This document shows, in pieces, positions 33,884-41,863 of a stretch of DNA of 64,000 bases. Position numbers and translations under genes: made by a program. Below the pieces are notes generated by a model. It saw only the letters and a program-made list of their open reading frames with translations. It did not search any database and was not told where the DNA came from. The DNA lies in NCBI RefSeq assembly GCF_004135735.1, contig NZ_CP012670.1, positions 6,836,501 through 6,900,500 of the forward strand. Direction: 5' to 3'. Each line of letters begins with the position of its first letter. Position 1 is the stretch's first letter. Source of the DNA: Sorangium cellulosum. Its GTDB lineage: Bacteria; Myxococcota_A; Polyangia; Polyangiales; Polyangiaceae.

Positions 33884-35209
33884 ATGGCAGACGATGGGCT
33901 GGGGGAGATCGGGCGGCTCAGGTCAGAGATCGCCGCGCTGCACGCGCGCATCCAGGAGCTGGAGAGGGCGCTGGCGGAGCGGTCATACGGCCGCGCGGCC
34001 GAGGAAGTAGCGCGGGGCGTCGCGGCGAGCGCGGACGCTCACGCCACGCTCGCCGCGCTCGCGTGGCTGCTCGCGCCGGAGCCGGCGCGGATCCACTGGC
34101 GCCCCGATGGCACGGTGACGCGCTGGAACGACGGCGCCGAACGCATCTTCGGCTGGAGCGAGGGCGAGGCGGTCGGCCGCGGGCTCCCCGACCTCGTGGC
34201 CGCAGATCCCGTGTCGCCGGACGCGGCGCGCGCGCTCGTGCTCGACTGGGCGGAGAACCGGTTCGACTCGGTCACGAGCGAGGGCCGGGCGAAAGACGGG
34301 CAGGCGCGCCTCTGCCGGTGGAACCACGCGGTGCTGCGCGACGAACACGGCGCCGTGCGTGAGATCGCGGCGATCGTCGAGGACGCCAGCGACCCGCCGT
34401 GGAGCGAGCGCGCGCTGATCGGGCGGCTTCAGCTGCTCCTCCAGCTGCTGGACCACTCGCGCAACTCCATCTTCGTCAAGGACACCGACGGGCGCTATCT
34501 CTTCGCCAACCGCGCTCACGCGGAGGTCTATCAGCGGCACGTCGTCGAGATCATCGGCAAGACGGAGCATGAGTTGAGCCCCCTGACGCCCGGGGCCATC
34601 GACGAGGTCGTGGCGAGAGAGCGCGCTGTGCTCACCGGGGGGGAGGCGAAGCAGTACGAAGAGATGCTGCAGCTCGGCGACGCGCGGATTCATTTCCACA
34701 CTGTCAAATTCCCGATCCTCGACGGGCGCGGCGAGCCGATCGGCCTCGGCGGCGTCGTCACCAACATCACCTCGCTGAGGGAGGCGGAGGCAGAGCGGGC
34801 CGCGCTGCAGGAGAAGATCATCGTCGCCCAGCAGGCCGCCCTCCGGGAGCTGTCCACGCCGCTCATCCCGATCGCCGACCGGGTGGTGGCGATGCCGCTG
34901 GTAGGGACGATCGACAGCGCGCGCGCGGAGCAGATCATGGAGACGCTGCTCTCCAGCATCAGCAGTCAGGGCGCCCACACGGCGATCCTGGACGTCACCG
35001 GCGTGCGCGCGGTCGACACGCACGTCGCCGACGCGCTGACGCGGACCGCGCGCGCCGCCCAGCTGCTCGGCACCCGCGTGGTGCTCACGGGCGTCCGCCC
35101 GGAGGTAGCGCAGACGCTGGTCACGCTCGGCGTCGACCTCTCCGGGATCACCACGCTGAGCACCCTGCAGAGCGGCATCGCGCACGCCCTCCTTCGCACG
35201 AGGCACTAG
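33884..35209 (+). CDS. RsbR-like stressosome protein: PAS-PAS-STAS
   Basis: The product is 441 aa. A short coiled coil (residues 5-35) precedes two PAS domains (about 60-170, WNDGAERIFGWSEGEAVG; and 185-305, NSIFVKDTDGRYLFANRA). Residues 315-435 are an RsbR-type STAS domain beginning with the diagnostic segment STPLIPIADRVVAMPLVGTI, and containing ILDVTGVRAVDT, where RsbR proteins are phosphorylated on Thr. In Firmicutes such proteins form the stressosome with RsbS and the kinase RsbT. Neither is adjacent here, so it is an orphan member that may receive an input such as light, redox or a ligand through the PAS domains. Confidence 0.87.
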   Translation: MADDGLGEIGRLRSEIAALHARIQELERALAERSYGRAAEEVARGVAASADAHATLAALAWLLAPEPARIHWRPDGTVTRWNDGAERIFGWSEGEAVGRGLPDLVAADPVSPDAARALVLDWAENRFDSVTSEGRAKDGQARLCRWNHAVLRDEHGAVREIAAIVEDASDPPWSERALIGRLQLLLQLLDHSRNSIFVKDTDGRYLFANRAHAEVYQRHVVEIIGKTEHELSPLTPGAIDEVVARERAVLTGGEAKQYEEMLQLGDARIHFHTVKFPILDGRGEPIGLGGVVTNITSLREAEAERAALQEKIIVAQQAALRELSTPLIPIADRVVAMPLVGTIDSARAEQIMETLLSSISSQGAHTAILDVTGVRAVDTHVADALTRTARAAQLLGTRVVLTGVRPEVAQTLVTLGVDLSGITTLSTLQSGIAHALLRTRH

Positions 35210-35313
35210 CAGCGAACCGCCTGAACCCGTCGGAAAGAGCAGGACCTCGGACCAGGGCGCGACGCGCAGAATGCTCCGCTCCCCGCCGCGCGGCCCCTCC
35301 TGCCAGCGCCCCG

Positions 35314-36051
35314 CTACCAGCTCACCACGAACCGAAGCGCGTCCGTCGAGCGCACCTCCACGGCGACCGTCGGCTTGGCCCCGTACCCCATGACGAGCGC
35401 CTCGAAGTTGCCGAGCGGGTACTCCAGCACGCCGCGGTAGCCGCTGATGTCGATCTGCACCTCCGACGGCCCCAGCTGGCGCGCCCGCGCCGTCGGGCCC
35501 TTCGTGAGGGCGCCGAGGCTGCCCGTGTAGCGCATCAGCGCGGCACCCGGGTCGGTGGCGAGGTGCATCGTGATCCGGCCGAGCGCGCTCTCCCGGAAGG
35601 CGGAGACCTGCTGCCGGGCGAGGCGGCGGTAGGCCTCCCTCGAGCTCCGGTTCGGGTGCGACAGCCGCGCGGCCGCGTCGTAGAGCCGCAGGAAGTCGCG
35701 CATCGGGTAGTCCGAGAACGGCAGGTAGAGCCCCCCGCGCGGGGGGCTCGACAGCGTGGCCACCACCTGCGTGAAGCGCTCCCCGAGCGTCGCCGCGAGC
35801 GCGTTGAAGAACATCCCCTTCACCGCGTGGAACTCGGGGACGCTCGCCAGCACGGCCTCGATATCGATGTTGCCGAGGAGCGAGTCGGACGGACGCACCT
35901 CGAAGGAACCGCCGCTCGACCCGGCGAACGGGCCCTCGCCGACCGTGACGCTCGCCGGCATGATGCCTCGAGTCACCGTGCGCAGGACACCGCTCCTGGG
36001 GACCGGGGTCTCGCCTGCTTGCACGCGCTGGTCGCTGCGGACCTCTTTCAT
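35314..36051 (-). CDS. DUF2378 / TIGR02265 family protein (myxobacterial)
   Basis: The product is 245 aa from ATG 36051; the frame is open to 36135, giving a Cys-rich alternative N-terminus that I consider less likely. Residues 75-235 follow the family layout: VKGMFFNALAATLGERF, YPMRDFLRLYDAAARL, then GSLGALTKGPTARARQLGPS and a beta-rich end YPLGNFEALVMGYGAKPT. This family is known almost only from Myxococcales, often in many copies, with no established function. It supports the taxonomic reading of the window. It is a single gene, convergent with the RsbR-like gene. Confidence 0.8.
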   Translation of the reverse strand: MKEVRSDQRVQAGETPVPRSGVLRTVTRGIMPASVTVGEGPFAGSSGGSFEVRPSDSLLGNIDIEAVLASVPEFHAVKGMFFNALAATLGERFTQVVATLSSPPRGGLYLPFSDYPMRDFLRLYDAAARLSHPNRSSREAYRRLARQQVSAFRESALGRITMHLATDPGAALMRYTGSLGALTKGPTARARQLGPSEVQIDISGYRGVLEYPLGNFEALVMGYGAKPTVAVEVRSTDALRFVVSW

Positions 36052-36358
36052 GGGGAGCTCACTGCGGAAAGTCCTCGACGCAACGGACCGCTTGCGGCAG
36101 CCACCGCAGCGGAGACAGTGCTCTTCGTTCTGCAATGGCCATGCCCGCCGTCTCCGGAGCGCTTCACCGCACGAACGCGGGGGGTGGTCGCGGATTTTCC
36201 TTGCATGGATGCAAGGCCGCTTCAGGCATGCAAGCGACGGCGTTGCTCAGGACGGTTCGGGGCTCCGCTCCAGCCAGGCGCGCGCGTACGCCCAGGCACA
36301 GATCCACGCGATCGTCGCGCCTGGAAGCCTGGAATCTCGGCCCTGAGGACACACCGCG
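36052..36358 (-). promoter_or_regulatory. Intergenic region with palindrome, upstream of the DUF2378 gene
   Basis: This 307-base gap lies between the DinB stop and the DUF2378 start. No gene is supported. Besides the palindrome annotated separately, it shows nothing distinctive except mildly lower GC around 36190-36240. Confidence 0.3.
36199..36216. promoter_or_regulatory. Perfect 18-bp palindrome, candidate operator
   Basis: CCTTGCAT-GG-ATGCAAGG is fully symmetric (8-bp arms, 2-base centre) and is followed at 36226-36234 by GCATGCAAG, a third related half-site. It lies about 150 bases upstream of the DUF2378 start. It is a candidate binding site for a dimeric repressor; the protein is unknown. 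Confidence 0.45.
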
Positions 36359-36904
36359 TCAGCGCACCGGGAGACCGAGCTCGCGGAGCTCCGCCTCGCG
36401 CAGCGGCAGCTCCTCGGCCAGGAAGAACTCGTCGAGCTGCGGCGGCTGGACGCGCGTGCCCGAGAGCATCGCGTGGGCCTGCCCGCGGTGGTGGATCTGG
36501 TGGACGAAGAGGTGCAGCAGCACGCCCCCCACGCGATCGACCTGAACGTGCGCCTCGCGCTGAATCTGCACCTCCCCGTCGAGCGCGGCCTCGTCCGGGA
36601 GCGCTTCGCAGAACGCGATCAGGCGGCGATCGGCGTCGCGCTGCGCCTGGCGCAGCGCAGCAAAATCGGCGAACGGCTCCAGGTCCGCGAAGAGGGTGAG
36701 GCCGCGCCCGCCGCGCTCGAGCGCGTCCAGGTAATACCAGTCGACCAGCAGGATGTGCGTCAGCGTCTTGTGGAGCGACGGGAAGAAGCTGGTCCGCTCG
36801 GCCGTGAGCTCGGCGGGGGAGAGCTCCGCGCACGCGCGGTGGAGCCGGTGGTTCGACCAGGCGTTGTTCCGGGCCATGGCGCGGAACGTGGTGAGCGTGT
36901 CCAT
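36359..36904 (-). CDS. DinB-family (YfiT/BstA-like) protein
   Basis: The product is 181 aa from ATG 36904. The four-helix DinB fold is suggested by FRAMARNNAWSNHRLH at the start, LHKTLTHILLVDWYYLDAL, and HQIHHRGQAHAML, which together supply the three metal-binding His of the family. Members include thiol transferases using mycothiol or bacillithiol and many proteins without known function; some are stress-induced. No neighbour clarifies its role. It diverges from the VOC gene at 37047. Confidence 0.85.
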   Translation of the reverse strand: MDTLTTFRAMARNNAWSNHRLHRACAELSPAELTAERTSFFPSLHKTLTHILLVDWYYLDALERGGRGLTLFADLEPFADFAALRQAQRDADRRLIAFCEALPDEAALDGEVQIQREAHVQVDRVGGVLLHLFVHQIHHRGQAHAMLSGTRVQPPQLDEFFLAEELPLREAELRELGLPVR

Positions 36905-37046
36905 GCGCGGGAGTATCGCGCGCCGCGCCCCCCCGGTCATGCGCGCCGGCAGGGGCGCCGAACGGCCGCTGCTGACAGCACGGTGTCAGCAGCCCGGTCG
37001 TAGGGTGCCGTCGAGCGCGGGCAGAGGGCCCGCGAGGAGGACGACC

Positions 37047-37442
37047 ATGAAGACAGGGTTCGGCGGCGCGATCGTGTACGTGCCCGATGCGGTGGCGGCA
37101 GCGGCGTTCTACGAGCGCGCGTTCGGCATGGAGCGCAAATTCGTCTCCGACAGCAACGCCTACTGCGAGATGCACGGCGCGCTGCCGCTCGGGTTCGTGC
37201 AGGAGGCTTTCGCGCAGGAGGGCATCGGCGCGTTCGAGAGGAACCGGCGCGAGGCGAAGCCCGCGGGGATCGAGCTCTGCGTCGTCAGCGAGGACGTCGA
37301 CGCGGCGTTCGCGCGCGCGGTCCAGGCCGGGGCCGCGCCCGTGGCCGAGCCGCACGACAAGCCGTGGGGCCAGCGCGTGTCGTACGTGCGCGATCTCAAC
37401 GGCGTGCTCGTCGAGCTCTGCTCGCCGTGGAGCGTGCCCTGA
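37047..37442 (+). CDS. VOC-family (glyoxalase-like) protein
   Basis: The product is 131 aa, start ATG 37047 with GAGGAGG about 8 bases upstream. It shows two beta-alpha-beta-beta-beta halves: AIVYVPDAVAAAAFYERAFGM and then ELCVVSEDVDAAFARAVQAGA, ending YVRDLNGVLVELCSPW. The terminal Glu of VELC is the usual metal ligand; the other ligands are less clear, so it may be an antibiotic-binding or lyase-type member rather than a true glyoxalase. Function unknown. Confidence 0.82.
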   Translation: MKTGFGGAIVYVPDAVAAAAFYERAFGMERKFVSDSNAYCEMHGALPLGFVQEAFAQEGIGAFERNRREAKPAGIELCVVSEDVDAAFARAVQAGAAPVAEPHDKPWGQRVSYVRDLNGVLVELCSPWSVP

Positions 37443-37575
37443 GGCCGGGCGGCGCCCGGAGCGCGTTCGCCGGCGCACATCGCGCCGGAGCGCCGCGTCG
37501 GAGCGCCGCGTCGGGCGCGCGGGCGCGCGCGGCAGGCCCTTGCCGCCCCCGCGGCGGCCTGCTTAACCTCCGCGC

Positions 37576-38340
37576 GTGAACGCGAACGGCCGGACACGAG
37601 CGCCCCTGCTCGTCGCAGCAGCGCTCGCCCTGCTCGCGGCGGGCCCCCTGGGCCTCGACGGCGGGCCCGCGGCCGAGGCGAGGGAGAGCGCCAAGGCGAA
37701 GACGAGCAAGACCAAGGCGAGCAGGACCGGGACGAAGAGCGTCCTGTGCCGCCTGCAGAAGCCACAGAAATTCCTCAAGCGGCGCACCTTCGTCCGCAAA
37801 GGGGTGCTCAACCCGAAGAAGCACGCGAAGGCGGTGCGCTACCTCGTCGAGCACTACGGCCACGTCGAGACCGAGGAGACGCGGCGCCATAACCCCGAGA
37901 GCGCCTACTCCCACGCCACGGCCGTGCGGTTCATGGGCCTGCCGATCTCCATCCACGAGAAGATCGCGCCGGCGCTCCACTGCGTGGAGAAGCGGATCCG
38001 CAAGACGTGCAAGCGCAAGGCCAGCCGCTACACGCCGCGCGCGGTCGGCGGGTTCCGCACGGTGAACAGCTACCGCGGCGCGGAGATCTCCAACCACCTG
38101 TTCGGGATCGCCATCGACATCGACCCCGACCGGAACCCGTGCTGCGGGTGCGTCGATCCGTGGCCCACGAGCCCGCTCTGCCAGGAGAAGAAGCGCAGCG
38201 CCTACGAGCGCACGGCGCTCTCCCGCTGCTGGATCAGGGCGTTCGAGCGCTACGGCTTCGACTGGCTGGGCCACGACGAGCTCGAGGACACGATGCACTT
38301 CGAGTTCCTCGGGAACCCCGACCGCATCAGGGCGAACTAG
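37576..38340 (+). CDS. Exported M15-family peptidase (VanY-like D,D-carboxypeptidase)
   Basis: The product is 254 aa from GTG 37576. Residues 1-35 are a signal peptide, followed by a Lys/Thr-rich linker. The zinc motifs of M15 peptidases are SNHLFGIAIDID (His and Asp ligands) and DELEDTMHFEF (catalytic Glu region and third His). Six or more Cys (CCGC, C in WPTSPLC, RC) suggest disulfides and a periplasmic location. It probably trims peptidoglycan stem peptides. The stop overlaps the convergent thioesterase gene by 4 bases. Confidence 0.83.
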   Translation: MNANGRTRAPLLVAAALALLAAGPLGLDGGPAAEARESAKAKTSKTKASRTGTKSVLCRLQKPQKFLKRRTFVRKGVLNPKKHAKAVRYLVEHYGHVETEETRRHNPESAYSHATAVRFMGLPISIHEKIAPALHCVEKRIRKTCKRKASRYTPRAVGGFRTVNSYRGAEISNHLFGIAIDIDPDRNPCCGCVDPWPTSPLCQEKKRSAYERTALSRCWIRAFERYGFDWLGHDELEDTMHFEFLGNPDRIRAN

Positions 38341-38825
38341 GGCGTTCTCCCCTGCTGGCGCCGGGCGAGCCGGCGCGCGCGCCGCTCGGCCGCGGCCTCG
38401 GCGAGGCGGCGATCCTCGTCCGTCTCCAGCCGCAGCGGCGGCACCGCGGTCGGCCGCAGCGACGCGTCGACCGCCACGAGCGTCACGAAGGCCGTGACCA
38501 TGGGCCAGACGTCGCCCGTCGCCGCGTCCTCGCCCTCGACCGACACCAGGATCTCGAGCGACGTGCGGAACGTGGCCGTCGCCCGCGCGCGCAGGCGGAC
38601 GACCTGCCCGACCTTGATGCCGCGGTCGAACGAGAGGTCGTCGATGCCGGCGGTGATCACCGTGCTGCCCGTGTGCCGCTGCGCGCAGATGGCGGCGCAC
38701 AGGTCGATCCAGGCGAGCACCTGTCCGCCGAAGATCGAGCCGAGCGCGTTCGCGTGCGTCGGCAGGACGTACTCGGTCATCGTCGTGACCGAGTCCGCGG
38801 CGCGCTTGTCGTGGTGGGCCTTCAC
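38337..38825 (-). CDS. Hotdog-fold acyl-CoA thioesterase (YciA/BFIT type)
   Basis: The product is 162 aa. The motif PTHANALGSIFGGQVLAWID is the classical thioesterase hotdog signature with the catalytic Asn/Asp region, followed by DLSFDRGIKVGQVVRLRARA. The last 25 residues are a basic tail. It should hydrolyse medium- or long-chain acyl-CoA in the cytosol, probably as a hexamer. A long inverted repeat just upstream of its start may end transcription from the AAA-TPR gene. Confidence 0.88.
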   Translation of the reverse strand: MKAHHDKRAADSVTTMTEYVLPTHANALGSIFGGQVLAWIDLCAAICAQRHTGSTVITAGIDDLSFDRGIKVGQVVRLRARATATFRTSLEILVSVEGEDAATGDVWPMVTAFVTLVAVDASLRPTAVPPLRLETDEDRRLAEAAAERRARRLARRQQGRTP

Positions 38826-38877
38826 GCGGGAGGCGTATCACGGGCGGCCCCCCGCGTCAGAGCGCGCTGGCTCGCCA

Positions 38878-38989
38878 GGCGGGTGGTGGTGAGGGGGGCT
38901 CCCCTCCGGGGCTTGCGTTCCGGCGGGCCTTGGTTGTGGCCCGCCTGCACTCCAGCCCCTCCGGGGAGCCCCCCTCACCACCACCCGCC
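38878..38989. repeat. 112-bp long inverted repeat with inner stem
   Basis: The left arm (38878-38913) and right arm (38954-38989) are 36 bases each and match in 33 or more positions as inverted copies; the differing triplet (TCC against GGA) is near the inner end. Between them sits a second perfect 8-bp stem, GGCGGGCC (38922-38929) and GGCCCGCC (38938-38945). The whole could fold into one long hairpin with an internal bulge. It starts 6 bases before the stop end of the AAA-TPR gene and 53 bases upstream of the thioesterase start. It may be a terminator or a non-autonomous repeat of REP/MITE type. Confidence 0.85.
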
Positions 38990-38995
38990 GAGGCC

Positions 38996-41764
38996 TCAGC
39001 TCGTGGTCGATGCCCTGTCGGAGCCCGACCCGGCCGCCGGCTTCGGCGGGCCCGTCGGGAGCGTGGCGTCGTCCTCGAGGCGCACCAGCGAGACCTTGAG
39101 CCGCGCGAAGATCGCCTCGGCGCGCTCGTTCATCGCCATCGCCTCGCGCCGCGCCGCCATGTTCGCGACGAAGCTGCGGTCGGTCGTCAGGAACCTCGCG
39201 TAGGCCTGGAAGGTGCGCGCGAGCTCGAGCTCGTTCCCCGTCTCCTCGAAAATGCTCACCGAGCGCGCGAAGTAGGCGCGCGCGCTCTTCGTATGCGCGC
39301 TGCCCCAGCCGCCCGCCGCCGTGATCTCGCCGAGCGTCCGGAGGGCGACGCCGAGGTGCACCTTGCTCCGGACCGACGCGAACAGGTCGACCGCCCGGCT
39401 GATCGAGTCGCGCGCCTTCTCGAGATCGCCGCGCAGCATGTGGGCCTTGCCGAGCGCGCGCCGCGCCTCGGCGAGGCCGAGCCGGTCGCCGAGCTCGTCG
39501 CAGAGCTCCTCGGCCTCCTGCAGGACGCGCACCGCCTCGTCGGGATCGCCGCTCCGGTAGTACGACCCGCCCATGTTCGTCAGGATGAGCGCCGTGCGGT
39601 TGCGATCGCCGATCTGCCGCGCCACCTCCAGCGCCTCCCTGAACAGCTCCAGGGCGCGGCGATCGTCGCGCTGATCCTGGGCGAGCGTGCCGAGGTTGTT
39701 CAGGCTCATCACGACGCCGAGCAGATCCGAGATCTCGCGCCGGATCGCGAGCGAGCGCTCGAACGTCGCGAGCGCCTGCTTGACCTCGCCCGAGTCCTGC
39801 ATGGCGAGGCCCAGGTTGTTGAGCGACAGCGCGATCGAGCGGCGATCCCCCATCCGCTCGCGGCGGACGAGCGCGTCGCGCAGCCACTTCAGCGCCTCCT
39901 GGTACTCGCCCCGGAGCCAGTGCAGCTTGCCGATGTCGTCGATGGTCGAGGCGACCCCCCGCTCGTCGCGCGCGCCCTCGAACAGGCGGAGCGCGGTCGT
40001 GAGGTGCTTGCCCGCCTCGTCGAGCGAGCCGCTGTCGCGGTACAGCCGCCCGATGCGGTTGTGGGCCGCGCCGCCCTTGCGCCGGTTGTCGAGCCGGTAG
40101 GCGAGCGTCAGCATCTCGCGGAAGGCGGCGAGCGCGTCGTCGATCCTGCCGGCGAGCTGCAGCACGTCGCCGTAGTCGTGGAGGGCGTCGATGCGCCGCG
40201 CGACGTGCGCGTCGCCGAGCAGCGCCAGCCCGCGCGCGTAGTACTCCGCGGCCTTCGCGTTCGAGTAGCGCCCGCGCGCCACGTCGCCGGCGTCGAGCAG
40301 CGCGAGCCCCGCCCGCACCGCGTCGCCGACGCGCTCGCGGTGCGTCGCGAGCTGCGCGAGGAGCTCCTCGCTGGCGCGCACCGCCACCTGCTGCTCCAGC
40401 CACTCGGCGATCGCGTGGTGGTACCTGCGCTGGGCCGCGGCGCTCATCCGCTTCTGGAGCGCCTCGCGCTCCTTGTCGTGCACGAACACGTACTCGTCGG
40501 AGCCCGCGAAGCTCGACTCGCTCTGCTTGCGCAGGTAGCCGCGGTCGCACAGCGCGCGGAGCGCGGCGTGGATGCGGTCGAGGTCCCGGTCGCTCTGCTC
40601 CTCGCCCCACAGCTCGGGCGCCTGGCAGCCGGCCCGGCCGAGCACGAACAGCGCGCCGCTCCAGAACACCGGGCCGATGGTCGCGGCCTGCTCGAGCAGC
40701 TGCCGGCTCTCGTGGTCGAGCGCCGCGAGGCGCACGTTCACGGCGTCCTCGACCGTCATCGGGAGGCTCGCGGTCGACAGCTTGCCGAGGTGCACGCGCC
40801 AGCGCGGCCCGCCCGCGGCGTCGGGCGCGAGCTCCTCGAGCACCCCCTGGTCGTGGCAGATGCAGACCATCTGCTCGAGCAGCGCCGGGTTGCCGTTCGC
40901 GAAGGCGCACGCCGCCTCGACGAGCTCGGGCGGCGCGCCCGCCTCGGCCTGCGGCTCCGAGCCCGCGGCGTCGGGGACGAGGTCCTCGCTCCCGCGCGCC
41001 ACGCACGGCGCGAGCAGCGCCCGCGAGAGCTCCGCCGCCTCGGCCTCGCGGAGCGGCGTGAGCTCGATCAGCGTGTGCCGCCGCTCGCCGAGCTTGCCCC
41101 AGTCTTCCTGGCGGGTGAGCAGATCCGGGCGCGCCACGCAGAGGACCAGGACGGGCCCGGTGAGGTACTCGACGAGGTAGCGCAGGAGCGCGAGCGAGTC
41201 GTCGTGGGCCGCGTGGAGATCCTCGAAGCAGAGGCACACGGGGCCGTGCGCCGCGTCCGCCTCGAGGAACGCCTTCAGGACGGCGCGGCGGATGAGGTCG
41301 GCCTGCGCCGGGTCGTCCTGCACCGCCCGCGTGAGGGGGCTGTCGCCGAACGCGAGCCCGATGAACTGGCCGAGGAAATAGATGACGTCCCCCACCTTGC
41401 GGTCGCCCATCACGTGCGCGACCTGCGCGCGGACCTCGGCGCGGGCGACGTCCTTGTCCGCGCCGTCCAGGAGGCCGAAGCGCGCGCGCAGGAGCCGCGC
41501 GAAGATGCCGTACGCGGACGGCAGGTCGCGGGCGCTGCCGGCGTAGACGCGCAGCGGTGATGCGCCGCGGCGCCGCTCGAGGAACTCGTGCACGAGCCGG
41601 CTCTTGCCGATGCCCGGCGGGCCGACGAGCGTCACGGTCCGGGTGGAGCGCTCCTCCTCGACCGCGTCGAGGGCGCGGGCCAGCGACGAGAGCTCGGCCT
41701 CGCGCCCGATCAGCGGTGCGCGGGCGGGCGGCGCCGCGCCAATTGCACTGTCCTCTCGGCTCAT
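38996..41764 (-). CDS. AAA ATPase-TPR protein (MalT/SARP-like, no DNA-binding domain seen)
   Basis: The product is 922 aa from ATG 41764, with GGAGA about 12 bases upstream. Residues 18-330 are an AAA_16-type ATPase: LIGREAELSSLARAL, Walker A GPPGIGKS, Walker B CLCFEDLH. A winged-helix-like region follows (NVRLAALDHESRQLLEQA). Residues 500-880 hold about nine TPR repeats, e.g. LNNLGLAMQDSGEVKQALA and LTNMGGSYYRSGDPDEAVR. The architecture matches STAND NTPases that switch on ligand binding. No kinase, cyclase or HTH output domain is attached. The gene diverges from the effector-associated-domain-like membrane protein at 41864. Confidence 0.88.
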   Translation of the reverse strand: MSREDSAIGAAPPARAPLIGREAELSSLARALDAVEEERSTRTVTLVGPPGIGKSRLVHEFLERRRGASPLRVYAGSARDLPSAYGIFARLLRARFGLLDGADKDVARAEVRAQVAHVMGDRKVGDVIYFLGQFIGLAFGDSPLTRAVQDDPAQADLIRRAVLKAFLEADAAHGPVCLCFEDLHAAHDDSLALLRYLVEYLTGPVLVLCVARPDLLTRQEDWGKLGERRHTLIELTPLREAEAAELSRALLAPCVARGSEDLVPDAAGSEPQAEAGAPPELVEAACAFANGNPALLEQMVCICHDQGVLEELAPDAAGGPRWRVHLGKLSTASLPMTVEDAVNVRLAALDHESRQLLEQAATIGPVFWSGALFVLGRAGCQAPELWGEEQSDRDLDRIHAALRALCDRGYLRKQSESSFAGSDEYVFVHDKEREALQKRMSAAAQRRYHHAIAEWLEQQVAVRASEELLAQLATHRERVGDAVRAGLALLDAGDVARGRYSNAKAAEYYARGLALLGDAHVARRIDALHDYGDVLQLAGRIDDALAAFREMLTLAYRLDNRRKGGAAHNRIGRLYRDSGSLDEAGKHLTTALRLFEGARDERGVASTIDDIGKLHWLRGEYQEALKWLRDALVRRERMGDRRSIALSLNNLGLAMQDSGEVKQALATFERSLAIRREISDLLGVVMSLNNLGTLAQDQRDDRRALELFREALEVARQIGDRNRTALILTNMGGSYYRSGDPDEAVRVLQEAEELCDELGDRLGLAEARRALGKAHMLRGDLEKARDSISRAVDLFASVRSKVHLGVALRTLGEITAAGGWGSAHTKSARAYFARSVSIFEETGNELELARTFQAYARFLTTDRSFVANMAARREAMAMNERAEAIFARLKVSLVRLEDDATLPTGPPKPAAGSGSDRASTTS

Positions 41765-41863
41765 CTGGCAGGTCTCCACGTCCCCGGGTGCCGCGCTCGG
41801 GACACGATGCCTGGAGCCTATACCAGGTTCGGCTTCGGTGGCGCGTGCGGTAAGCTGCGAGGC

